From: Actinostola sp. cb2023
Lineage: Eukaryota; Cnidaria; Anthozoa; Actiniaria; Actinostolidae
Reading direction: 5' to 3'
Assembly (NCBI GenBank): GCA_033675265.1
Contig: JAUJYZ010000119.1
Coordinates: forward strand, 1 to 64,000
DNA: 64,000 nucleotides
The notes beneath the pieces were generated by a model. That model was not told where the DNA came from, did no database searches, and worked only from the letters and a program-made list of their open reading frames with translations. Shown here in pieces: positions 10,945 to 20,231 of this stretch (position 1 is its first letter; each line of letters starts with the position of its first letter). The position numbers and the translations under genes are program-made.

Positions 10945-13310
10945 AACTGTTCCTTTCCTACTGGGTTTCGCGAGAGTCCGTCAGCATTTGCATTACTCTT
11001 GCCACTTCGGAACGTTATAGTGAAGTCAAACAATGCTAGCTGTGCAGCCCATCGTTGCTCCAATGCTCCTAACTTTGCCGTGTTGAGGTACTTGAGCGGG
11101 TTGTTATCCGTGTACACCACAAATTTTGAACCAAGGAGGTACGATCTGAATTTCTCAGTGACTGCCCACTTTAACGCCAATAGCTCAAGCTTCATTGAAC
11201 TATAGTTAGTTGGATTCCTCTCTGTACTGGCCAAACGTCTGCTTGCATAGGCGATAACTCTGCGCTGACCATCTTGCTCTTGTGATAACACAGCACCTAA
11301 ACCTTCGTTACTCGCGTCTGTTTCAACGATGAATGGCTTAGAGAAATCCACGTAACCAAGTACAGGCGGCGATGTCAACTTTTCCTTCAACGTATCAAAG
11401 GCTTTCTGACAGTTCGAGTTCCAACGTTGTGTGAAGGGGATCTTGAGCTTTCGATGTTCCTTCAATTCTTTCAAGCAGGTGTTTACAAGTTCGTGCAATG
11501 GTCCTGCTATGGCAGCAAAGTTCTTGCAGAATCTCCTGTAATACCCCACAAATCCAAGAAATGATCTTAGCTCCTTTACAGTGGTTGGTGTCTTCCACTC
11601 CCTTACTGCTGCAGTCTTTTCCGGGTCTGTAGTGATGCCTTCAGCTGACAACAAATGTCCGACATACGTTACTTCACGCTTAAGAAAGTGGCACTTATCG
11701 GGTTGTAATGTAAGTCCATGTTCTCTTAGCCGGTTGAAAAGTTTTTCAAGTCTCTCGAGATGTTCTTCAAACGTACCGGAGTACACTACGATGTCGTCCA
11801 GATACACAAGAAGCAACACATAGACCATGTCACTAAGACAACGTTGCATTAATCTGGAAAACGTCGATGGAGCATTTTTTAGACCAAACGGCATGCGGTT
11901 GTATTCAAATAATCCAAACGGGCAAGAGAAAGCAGTTTTTGGCCTGTCCTCTGTATCCATGGCAACTTGATTAAAGCCACTAGCCAAGTCTAAAGTTGAG
12001 AACCACTTAGCGTCAGTTATCGACGTAATACTCTCTTCAATACGCGGCAACGGAAATGCGTCCTTAACAGTTTTTTCGTTAAGTTTTCTGTAATCCACAC
12101 AGAGTCTGAGTGAACCATTTTTCTTTCGTACTAATACGATAGGTGACGCAAAAGGGCTATAACTTTCCCTTATGATGTTCCGGTCCAGCAACTTCTTTAT
12201 GTGTTCTCTCACTTCCTGGTACTGATTGGGCGGAATCCTACGATATGGTTGACATACTGGTTCATCATCCACCGTTCGTATCTTGTGTTTTACTGTTTCA
12301 GTATATCCAAGATCCTCATCCTCCTTTGCAAACAAATCAGCGTGCTTACGTAGCAGGTCATAAAGTTTTAGTCGCTGCTCGTTAGTACAGTCAATGTTTG
12401 ATAGATCAACAGGACACGCAAAGTCCGAAGACACATCAGTCTTCTCATCAGACTCCAATTCCTTTAAGCAGATCATTTCCTCGTTAACCGACACCCTTTT
12501 GAAGTCAACTTTATCACTGGGGACTACACAATTCTCAACTGAGTGGACGACTCCAATCCTTGTCCGAGGGTTTAGGAACACATCCTCCCTTCCAAGATTT
12601 GCCACTCTGATGTACATGCGTCCTCCAATTACTGTCGTTACAGTATTGACAACAACAATGTCTCCTGGTAATGACCAGCTTACAGGTTCCACTAAGGCGG
12701 TGTAATCCATTTTCCCGCCATTCAAGCCTGTTGCTTGAATGACTGAAACTGATTCAGCAGGAATCCTGACTTTATTTTTACCTGCAACTTTGGCGAATCC
12801 TATTACTGATGTAGATGATTCACAAGTATCCAGTTGTAGAACACCTTTCCACTCCTCACTTAGATTGTCCTTATAATCAGTGTCCGTAATCATGTCCTTT
12901 AGTTTAGATATGATATTCATGCCAACAAGCCCTGGCACAACTTGTTTCCTTTGTCTTGCGTCTTTGCCTTCAGGATCCTTTACGACGAGTATACCCCTTT
13001 GGGCAACATTAATGCCTAGAGCACACACATCGAGTTCAAAGTAACCCACATAGGGTATGTCCAACCCGTTAGCAGCAGTAAGCGTTAGCCAGCCGCTGGT
13101 GCACAGAAGATCTTTTCCTTGAAAATGTTTTTTAAAGAAACTCTCCGTAATGGTTGACACTTCAGAACCCGAATCTAGTAGACAATTGACTTGCACTCCA
13201 CCCATGTCAACGACTACGACAGGACATTTTCCTACAGCTCTCTCGTAGATGTCTTTGGGAGAAGTAACAATCGATGAGCCAGAACTGCCCCCTCCTGACG
13301 CTTGACTCAT
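10941..13310 (-). CDS. Gypsy 1 pol: protease, reverse transcriptase, RNase H
   Basis: 789 residues. Aspartic protease motif LLDSGSEV at about residue 45; reverse transcriptase from about residue 350 with KNGSLRLCVDYRKLN, FSTLDLASGF and the catalytic YLDD box; then a thumb region (LRSFLGFVGYYRRF) and RNase H (IVETDASNEGLGAVLSQ, VYTDNNPL). It ends NADGLSRNP, close to the usual RNase H terminus, and stops 2 bases into the integrase frame. The start follows the gag stop by about 14 bases in a different frame, so translation needs frameshifting or reinitiation. It makes DNA from the element RNA and processes its own polyprotein. Confidence 0.94.
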   Translation of the reverse strand: MSQASGGGSSGSSIVTSPKDIYERAVGKCPVVVVDMGGVQVNCLLDSGSEVSTITESFFKKHFQGKDLLCTSGWLTLTAANGLDIPYVGYFELDVCALGINVAQRGILVVKDPEGKDARQRKQVVPGLVGMNIISKLKDMITDTDYKDNLSEEWKGVLQLDTCESSTSVIGFAKVAGKNKVRIPAESVSVIQATGLNGGKMDYTALVEPVSWSLPGDIVVVNTVTTVIGGRMYIRVANLGREDVFLNPRTRIGVVHSVENCVVPSDKVDFKRVSVNEEMICLKELESDEKTDVSSDFACPVDLSNIDCTNEQRLKLYDLLRKHADLFAKEDEDLGYTETVKHKIRTVDDEPVCQPYRRIPPNQYQEVREHIKKLLDRNIIRESYSPFASPIVLVRKKNGSLRLCVDYRKLNEKTVKDAFPLPRIEESITSITDAKWFSTLDLASGFNQVAMDTEDRPKTAFSCPFGLFEYNRMPFGLKNAPSTFSRLMQRCLSDMVYVLLLVYLDDIVVYSGTFEEHLERLEKLFNRLREHGLTLQPDKCHFLKREVTYVGHLLSAEGITTDPEKTAAVREWKTPTTVKELRSFLGFVGYYRRFCKNFAAIAGPLHELVNTCLKELKEHRKLKIPFTQRWNSNCQKAFDTLKEKLTSPPVLGYVDFSKPFIVETDASNEGLGAVLSQEQDGQRRVIAYASRRLASTERNPTNYSSMKLELLALKWAVTEKFRSYLLGSKFVVYTDNNPLKYLNTAKLGALEQRWAAQLALFDFTITFRSGKSNANADGLSRNPVGKEQL

Positions 13311-13324
13311 AGCGACAGGGGGTG

Positions 13325-14368
13325 CTAGTTTGACGGTGGCTTGGGTTCCTGATTAGTTGCTTGCTCACTAGCACTCGCATATTTCTTTGTATCTTTACGA
13401 CCATCACCTTGCGTATCCGGCTCTTTCTGCGTGCAATTACGGGCAAAATGTCCAGGTTTCCGACATTTGTAACACAGTTGTCCCTGCGGTCGTTTTCTCT
13501 CAGGTGACGACTTCAGTCGAGCCACAGCAGCAGTTAACTCTTTTATAGCCTCCTGCTGTTGTTGCAACATTTTGGCAAGGTCACGCAATGTTGAATCCTG
13601 CGGGTCTTTCCCTTGAAGTATACAACTTTCAGCCTTGACCTCCGAAGTACTTGTGGTATTTCTGAAACGCTGGGTTGCGTGAGGCGACTTTTCTTCTTCC
13701 TCAGACCAGCTTATTCCTTCTTCTCGAATGTCCAGAAAAGAAATACCAGGTCGCACTCTTATACTGCGTTTAAGTTCCTTCCGCAGTAAAGCGTCACGCA
13801 CGTTGTCCGCAAATTGATCACGTAGCATGGTGTCCGAGTCCGCCGAACACTTCGTGTCCTTTTTCACAACACGAGTCCACAGTTCACTTAAAGCGTGTGA
13901 AAATTCTCTTAGACTCTCTCCGTCCTTCTGTCTTCGATCGTAAAATGCCTTCAAGAGTTGCGGCTTCGAGCGTTTTTCGCCGAAAGCATCGCCAAGGATT
14001 TCGAACACTTTCTTGGGATCTCTCCTATCCTCCTCTGGGTAGACTTTCAACTCTTCTTTCGCAGCTCCTTCTAGATGTGAGGTGATGAAGTCAAGCTGCT
14101 CAGCCTTGCTCATGTCCCTTGCTCCGATTATTGTCTTGACTTCCTCAATGAATTCCTCAATCGTCTGTTCACTAGAGCCATCCTTCGGTCTTCCAGAGAA
14201 TGTTTTTATCTTTCTTTCTCGTGGAACGACAACAAACTGACGCTTGACTCCACTTGAACGTGATGGATTCTGTAGGTCTTCAAGGGCCTTCTTCGCTACC
14301 TCCTGTTCTTTCAGCAACAGTTCGACCTTCTCTTGTAGGGTCTTTGCATCATCAGCAGACAGAGACAT
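13325..14368 (-). CDS. Gypsy 1 gag (capsid-nucleocapsid)
   Basis: 347 residues. An N-terminal coiled-coil-like segment (residues 5-35) is followed by a capsid-like helical region (about 50-220) with IEEFIEEVK and LREFSHALSELW, a second glutamine-rich helix (265-290) and one CCHC zinc knuckle, CYKCRKPGHFARNC (about 299-312), for RNA binding. The basic tail is short. The capsid region and the RVRPG/DIREEG motif recall Metaviridae gags related to domesticated PNMA-like genes; this resemblance is from memory. The ATG at 14368 lies about 80 bases inside the 5' LTR, as expected. Confidence 0.92.
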   Translation of the reverse strand: MSLSADDAKTLQEKVELLLKEQEVAKKALEDLQNPSRSSGVKRQFVVVPRERKIKTFSGRPKDGSSEQTIEEFIEEVKTIIGARDMSKAEQLDFITSHLEGAAKEELKVYPEEDRRDPKKVFEILGDAFGEKRSKPQLLKAFYDRRQKDGESLREFSHALSELWTRVVKKDTKCSADSDTMLRDQFADNVRDALLRKELKRSIRVRPGISFLDIREEGISWSEEEEKSPHATQRFRNTTSTSEVKAESCILQGKDPQDSTLRDLAKMLQQQQEAIKELTAAVARLKSSPERKRPQGQLCYKCRKPGHFARNCTQKEPDTQGDGRKDTKKYASASEQATNQEPKPPSN

Positions 14369-14429
14369 CTTTGTTTTACTTTCGCCCTCAACAATTATTT
14401 TATTACACTACTTAACACAATCTTACAAT

Positions 14430-14449
14430 CCTGCTCGCGACGCCAAAAA
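14430..14449 (-). other. Primer-binding site of Gypsy 1
   Basis: A few bases inside the 5' LTR, the minus strand reads TGGCGTCGCGAGCAGGAT. It starts with TGG and is complementary to a tRNA 3' end with CCA. The implied T-stem (GCAGG) and discriminator G would fit a serine-type tRNA, but the tRNA was not checked. Confidence 0.7.
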
Positions 14450-15022
14450 TGTGACCAAGTGATCTTTTTACGATTGTAAGACGAGTGAAGCAAAGTAATT
14501 TAACAACTGCTTTATTGACAAAAGTTAACTCAGGGTAAACCAATGGTATAAACTAAGGGTAAACTAAGGGTAAACTAAGGGCGAAAGTAATACGCAATTA
14601 ACACTTGAGGTGCTAGTCTAAAGAGATTTCGTTGATTATTGCCTTCACTTGACTTGATCTTGTCTCGCTTCAAACTGGACTGATTTAGCTATGAAAGCTC
14701 ACTTCTTAAATATGCTTTGGAAAAGCTATGTACGCTAAAGAATGCTAAATAACTTGGTAAACAACGGAAACACGCAATTATACGCCCTGGCTTAGCAATT
14801 CACGTAGTACGGAATCACGTAAGGGAAAAATGCGTAAGAACGAAGGTTCTTGACACGCATTTATGCCATCTTTGTGATAACAGGATTATCTTATCCACAT
14901 CGCGTGTAGCACGTTCGTGTCACGCCTAGTGTTACGTCTACTGACAGGAACTCACGTAATCTATGTTTGGCACGCGCTTCTAACTATAAACGAAATAACT
15001 ACTAAAACTTGACATGGTCACA
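14450..15022 (-). repeat. Gypsy 1 5' LTR
   Basis: A 573-bp direct copy of 8516-9088. Promoter and RNA start are expected here by family knowledge; no TATA box was clearly identified. Confidence 0.93.
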
Positions 15023-16609
15023 CTACTCCCGACTACATAAATTAGAGCACCGAGGTAGTAAATGCTGCATTCCCGCTGCATTGTCCTATCTTGGATCACT
15101 GGAAATGGTATACGCCGTCAACAGATTTCACCACTGAAGCTATCTATCTACGTGAGGTGAGTTTACTACAAATGTTGATTTCTTTACTGTGTTTATAAAC
15201 GTAGTGCTTGTAGAACACAATTTCCGGTACAATTTGCAAATGACAGTGTCTTGCATATGACTAGGATGTATAAACACGACGACTATTTTTCACTAGCGAG
15301 TTACAGCTGAAATGTTCGAGATTTCTATGTTAGCCAAATCATAGTTAGTAACTATGGCCAAATTGAATTGCCGTTCTAATTTAAGTTGTCCTGAACTTTA
15401 AAAATACTGCTGTTGGATACGACAAACAGTCAAACACAGAGAGTACAGACTGTAGACACTGTCATTTGCAAATTGTCCCGGAAATTGTGTTCTAGAAGCA
15501 CTACGTTTAATACAGTAAAGAAATCAACATTTGTAGTAAACTCACCTGAATATCACGTAGATAGATAGTTTGGTGATATATGTTGACGGCGTATACCATT
15601 TCCAGCGATCCAAGATAGGACAATGCAGCGGGAATGCAGCATTTACTACCTCGGTGCTCTAATTTATGTAGTCGGGAGTAGTTCTACATTTTCATTGTTC
15701 GAAACTGATTTAAGATTGACATCGAATGACAGCGTGTGACTGTGACGTGTAACTGGTTCCCATGCGAAAAGGACGGTGTTTTCAAACAATTTTTTAATTT
15801 CATAACCGCGTTTTCTACTTTGGTAGAAAACGCGGAGTCTACCGAGAAATATGCGATATTAATCACGAATTCTGGAAGAAAGAAAGAAAGAAAATAACTT
15901 GGAGTCGAAAAAGAACAGTTTTCAAACGAAAACGATTTCATTTTTTAGGACTCCGCGTTTTCCACTTTGGTAGAAAACGCGGAGTCTACCACACCATGAT
16001 TTTCTAACGTGACTCCGCACTCCGCACATTCTACCAGACGACTACGGTAGTATATTTTCGTTCGTTTGGTATTCCTTTGTAAAAGCTATTACCCGTGTAA
16101 ACATGCCCATGGTGAACAACTCGATCGCCTTAAAACACTTTATTTCGAAGTCTAGATGAAAAATAGACACAACACAGATGTTAATCAAGCATTGAACTTT
16201 ACTTCTTGAATACATTTTACTTAATGTTCAAATACGTTTTCTCTCTAAGAACGAAATGTAAAACATACGGCACATTGATCACGAAGGATAACAAATATAT
16301 ATGACATGTGCTGGTTCCATGCTCAAACATGCCCTAACGTATTCTTCAAGGCGTTCCTCGTCACTCACATACGGGAATCCACGAGTTCACCAAATGGTGC
16401 CTTTGATTAAGTCATTTTAGGTAACAGAAAAGACACAACAAACACGCTTACTTTCACCAATCTTATTTGTAATCTAGTTGATTCACTCGTGACTCGTCCT
16501 GTCGCTCATCATGCAGTTTCAGCGAATTTGTTTTTGAATAGCCTTGTCTTCAAACTCCACAGCGATAATTACAAGATACCACTAAACCACATCCAAGAAT
16601 AAATTGAAT

Positions 16610-16798
16610 TCACTTTCTGACGAAATAGCCGTGTCTGCCTTTAGAAGCAGAATCGTCACCACTATCACTTTCAATTGATTCTGATGTACCGAATGACTCA
16701 ATACTGCTCTCACTATCACTAGACGATTCGTAGTTCACTTGAAGAATACTCTTTGTCGCTATCGGATGCCATCTTTGTTTCACCTGCCATCTCATCAA
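16610..16798 (-). pseudogene. Acidic ORF scrap of outer element A
   Basis: About 62 codons, rich in Ser, Asp and Glu (SSSDSESSIES), lie close inside the right TIR of element A. A similar Ser/Glu-rich ORF start lies inside the left TIR of element B (17440-17562). They may be N-terminal remnants of the lost transposase. No catalytic domain is visible. Confidence 0.35.
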
Positions 16799-16945
16799 AA
16801 TTCATAAAAAACGTCATACCTGAAACGTTCTCTGATTGGTCAAAATTCGCGGGAAAACTGTTCTAAAAATAACCACACTTGTGAAAACGCTGTGACACTA
16901 CCCAATACCGTATGGACGCTCCTACTTATGGGCTCCTGCCATAGG

Positions 16946-17272
16946 GTGATAATATTTTGTTTTTTATTTGCTTGTTTCTTTGGCTTTTTTCATTTTCTTT
17001 TCACTTTTTATTTTTTCTAAAAGAAGCTACTTTTTTTATTCAAAAAAATTTCGAGTGACGCATTTGCGTCCTTGTGTCCGGCTAGCCCAACCATTGCTTT
17101 TGAGGCGACTTAATAAATAATCAAATAAATGAAGTAAAATGTGTTGGGCTCCCTGTGCTGAGTAACGTCCTATGTTGGGCTCCCTGTGCACGTCCCGCAA
17201 GACGCGCCCGCAGAGAGTGCATATTACGGGAAGTTCATGATAAGCCGGCGATATTTGAGATAACGGGACTCC
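16946..17272. repeat. Spacer between elements A and B, mostly MITE sequence
   Basis: It holds T-rich DNA and, at 17085-17200, an inverted relative of the insertion at 2204-2377 with two GGGCTCCCTGTG motifs. No gene. Confidence 0.55.
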
Positions 17273-17439
17273 ACTTTATCAGGAGCCCATTACTAGGAGC
17301 CTTCCTCTCCTATAATAGGTCTGTACGACATCATTTGCACAAATTGAGCTAAAAATAGAACACTCATTATAAATTCCGCGCGATGAACCAATCATGTCGC
17401 GTCTTACACAATAGGAATTTGACGTCAGATTCAACACTG

Positions 17440-17562
17440 ATGGCAGCCGAAAGCGTACCGTGTACTTCTAGTGAAGAATCTGAATCTAGCTATAGTGAAA
17501 TTGCAGATCAGTTTCGTCGTCTGACTTCAGTACTTCATCAAGCGAGGAAGAACAATGGTTGA
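17440..17562 (+). CDS. Short Ser/Glu-rich ORF in element B, 40 residues
   Basis: It begins MAAESVPCTSSEESESSYSE and ends in a stop after 40 codons. The position just inside the TIR and the composition suggest the start of a lost transposase or accessory protein. Not a known domain. Confidence 0.3.
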   Translation: MAAESVPCTSSEESESSYSEIADQFRRLTSVLHQARKNNG

Positions 17563-17734
17563 AAACATTAAAACATTATTATTTATGTCAAAACTTCAAG
17601 TGCGAGAACTTCTAAAAACAAAGCTAGCAAGTTCAAAGGCCAGTTCAAAACCCGGCCAAAAAAACGAACATCTTCTGCTCTAAGATCCTAATTAAACTTG
17701 TGCAGGACTAGCAGTGAGAACCAAGACTTCTTTT

Positions 17735-17920
17735 GCGACTTTTTTAGCGACTTTTTTAGCGACTTTTTTAGCGACTTTTTTAGCAACTTTCTTAGCGACT
17801 TTTTTAGCGACTTTTTTAGCGACTTTTTTAGCGACTTCTGACCTATTTTATCGCGGGCTCAAATTCTTGGTACACGCTAAAAAAGTCGATAAAAAAGTCG
17901 ATAAAAAAGTCGCTAAAATT
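17735..17920. repeat. 12-bp minisatellite with opposing copies
   Basis: GCGACTTTTTTA is repeated about eight times from 17735 to 17830, with one diverged unit (GCAACTTTCTTA). At 17878-17915 three inverted units (AAAAAAGTCGAT-type) follow, so the transcript could form a long hairpin. The in-frame ATFLATFL peptide is a by-product. Confidence 0.85.
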
Positions 17921-18201
17921 TAAACATTTTCACATGTCACTTAAGGCGACTCGACCCAGTAATTCAGGAGCGATACCTCCCAACTTTGAACCGAAAACGC
18001 TCGAAGATGAAGAATCCGATCGCAAATGAATTATTGGTTATTTATTACAGATAGACTGAAATGTAAGATAAAGTGAGTCGTATGGAGATCGGCGTCTCCA
18101 TAGCAACGCCATGACGTCACTGCCATTTTTATGTGATGCCAATTTGTATCCCATATAGGCACTTTTTTAAACATCCCTCTTTCCTACTGGTTCCTTACTT
18201 A

Positions 18202-18969
18202 TGTAAGCGCGTCTTTGGGGGAAAGACGGTCACACGTCTCACGAAGCTGGCGTTGATTAAGATAAACTTCAACTTCAAGTCATTTGATCATAGCTTTTAT
18301 GTGGTGCTCTTCCCTCAAGGTTTTACATTGTTCTCTGTGGTTTCTACAGTGCAAGGGGTTTTATAGTGACCGCTTGCATACTAATTTAGCTACGTAATCT
18401 AGTGTGCACGTGCCATCATCCTAGAATACTAGTGGTTGCTAAGATGTAATGAGCTTGTACTTTGCTGTACACATTTGAGTATAAGACGTAAAATTACTAC
18501 TAAAGTTATCGAGTAGATTACTTGGATACTTAAGTAATTAAATAGATAAGCTTACAAGGCACGCGACCATGTAAAAGTCTTCCAACAAGGTCGCTGCTTG
18601 TTGTAGTTTTACGAGTTTGAATCATACGATGACGCAGTGGAATAATATTCATCCAGAGAAAGGAGTTAGCAGCATTCGTAAACAACTTCGTTATTACGAA
18701 ACTAATCCAGGTGTTTACAAGTAACTATTAAATCCTTTAATCCTTAGTTAACAAAAGGAGGTTAACTAACAAAAGAAATATATTTGCTTATGCTATCAAA
18801 ACTTGTACACTGTACAAAAGAAGTGTGCCAGTACATATGTACCGCTTACTGGCCGTATTGTACTTCAATGGGCAAGCCGCTTGGTAACGTAAAGTTAATT
18901 AAATGGTTTAAACTAATTAAATCATAAACTAAGTAAAGATTAACTGAACTGCACTTTTGCTTCGTAACA
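18202..18969 (-). repeat. Gypsy 2 3' LTR
   Basis: 768-bp direct repeat, same as 24079-24846 by eye. Confidence 0.92.
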
Positions 18970-18985
18970 TGACTCCCTCCCTTCG
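18970..18985 (-). other. Polypurine tract of Gypsy 2
   Basis: The minus strand next to the 3' LTR reads GAAGGGAGGGAGTCA, a typical plus-strand primer. Confidence 0.75.
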
Positions 18986-19500
18986 AAGCACTCGTCCTCG
19001 AGTGGACAAAGAAAGATAAGTCAGGGCATGAAGAAACATAGTGCTGAGTGAGCAATAAAAGCAAAAGTTAATGAAAATATTGTTGAATATACAAATGTAT
19101 GTAAACAAACAAGTGCGCACGTATAAGCGCGAAAAACTAGGTTATACGTTGCGATAAATGAGTCTATCTTGTCGCTATCAGTATTTTCCTAACCAAGTCG
19201 ACCTCTATAGTTACGCTAATAAGCTGCACTAAGCAGATCTCGCCTGGGTCGACCAACCCATATAACTGGAACGGTGTGAATAAATGCACACTCCAGGGGT
19301 CGACATATAAAAGTTACACTTAAAACGTATCTGGTGCGGCATTCCGGCACACAGATTATTACTATTACAAATATAAATGGAGTAATAAACGTATTAATTA
19401 CTTAGCTCGTATTCAGGATTGGCATTCCAATACATTGATGAGCATGTAAAGTTCAAATAATGGTCCAAATCAAGTTTATATACAGTTTTGTAGTGAGTTT
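18986..19500 (-). other. Gypsy 2 3' untranslated region
   Basis: No open frame of note. Contains two GTCGAC-bearing segments near 19197 and 19250. Confidence 0.6.
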
Positions 19501-19502
19501 TG

Positions 19503-20231
19503 TCACTCTTGCGTTTGTTCAATGGTCTTATCACAGGCGATGCAGTTGTATGGGTTACCATTCACAACAATCATTTCCATGGGTGGTTGCGTCGGTTCTC
19601 GTGGTTCAGGTACAGGTATAAAGTGGTATCTGAAGCGATGACGACATCGGCAGAATAGTATGAGGAACACGATGCTGTTGAGGGTAGCTATGGTCAGTCC
19701 CAAGTACGCACATACTTCAGCAGTTGTAGTAACCTTAGCGTCATGGATCTTCTTAATGTTTTAGCGGACCAGGTTGATTTGATTAGTCAGTTGTCCGTCT
19801 AAGAGGCGATATGTTTGATCCAGGTGCTGTAAGGTAGTCTTGTTCATCTGAAGTGGAGGTGGTATTTGCATTTGCCGGTATTGCAATTGTAGAGTATCGT
19901 GATGTGCAGCGGCATTCCAAGGCACATACTTGATTTCGTCTGGTTGCAAGATTGGCACTGAAATTTCGATGCGCTGAGGGCAGTGGGACAAACCAGTTTG
20001 CACACCCCAAAAGGTGACGTTACATGGGAAATGATAGATCATCAAGGGAGCAAGTTCAATGGAACCAACATTGAGTTGTAAGCGACCAGTGGTAGTGCTG
20101 AGGCAGGAGCGGCCACCAAGGTGTAGTAGAGGAATGAGATGAGAACAGTCCATTGCTGGTTGATGGTGGCGAGGAAAGGTCATGTGAGACTTGGCATTCC
20201 AAGGTAGACCTAACCATTCCAAATCGTGCAC
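19503..20231 (-). pseudogene. Gypsy 2 env-like C-terminal region, broken
   Basis: Two pieces in one frame (19761-20231 and 19503-19703) are separated by an in-frame TAA at 19761. The upstream part of the same region lies in another frame in the ORF ending at 20210. The second piece starts with a hydrophobic stretch (residues 3-17) followed by Cys and Arg/His-rich sequence, as at a membrane anchor and cytoplasmic tail. The first piece has spaced cysteines and a helical end. The layout suggests an envelope-like glycoprotein of the kind found in some Metaviridae. Two breaks make it non-functional as read. Env identity is inference. Confidence 0.45.

Larger units (their letters stand above)
8516..15022 (-). 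mobile_element. Gypsy-type LTR retrotransposon 1, nearly complete
   Basis: Two direct 573-bp LTRs (TGTGACC...GGTCACA) flank gag and pol on the minus strand. The 4-bp TSD is CTAC at 8512-8515 and 15023-15026. The right foldback arm near 15676 preserves the empty site (complement of GAACTACTCCCG), confirming the insertion. The LTRs appear identical by eye, so the insertion is recent. Gene order is gag, protease, RT, RNase H, integrase, as in Metaviridae. Pol is split between RNase H and integrase by a frame change. Confidence 0.93.
8173..16038. mobile_element. Foldback element A, interrupted by Gypsy 1
   Basis: The ends are TCTGGTAGAA and TTCTACCAGA. The left arm is 8173-8515 plus 15023 to about 15260. 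The right arm is about 15447-16038 and is the reverse complement of the left arm with the Gypsy removed. Without the 6.5-kb insert the element is about 1.36 kb with arms near 580 bases. The arms hold GGAGTGC repeats and an AAGAAAGAAAG tract. I found no convincing TSD for it. Confidence 0.8.
6577..16938. mobile_element. Outer TIR element A with 7-bp TSD CCATAGG
   Basis: The termini CAGGAGCCCATAAGTAGGAG (6577) and its reverse complement (ending 16938) are flanked by CCATAGG at 6570-6576 and 16939-16945. The inverted similarity runs about 115 bases inward, with small differences. The 10.4-kb span contains foldback A (8173-16038), which contains the first Gypsy element; without these about 2.5 kb belongs to element A. 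No transposase is recognisable, only acidic ORF scraps near both ends. Same family as 17280-28778. A 7-bp TSD would suit a P-like or hAT-like superfamily (inference). Confidence 0.8.

Noticed and set aside
9985..11823. Plus-strand frames across Gypsy 1 pol
   Set aside because: They are antisense shadows of integrase and RT coding sequence.
19195..19325. tRNA-like fold in the Gypsy 2 3' region
   Set aside because: No anticodon arm or T-loop consensus could be matched; the repeated GTCGAC segments explain the apparent stems.
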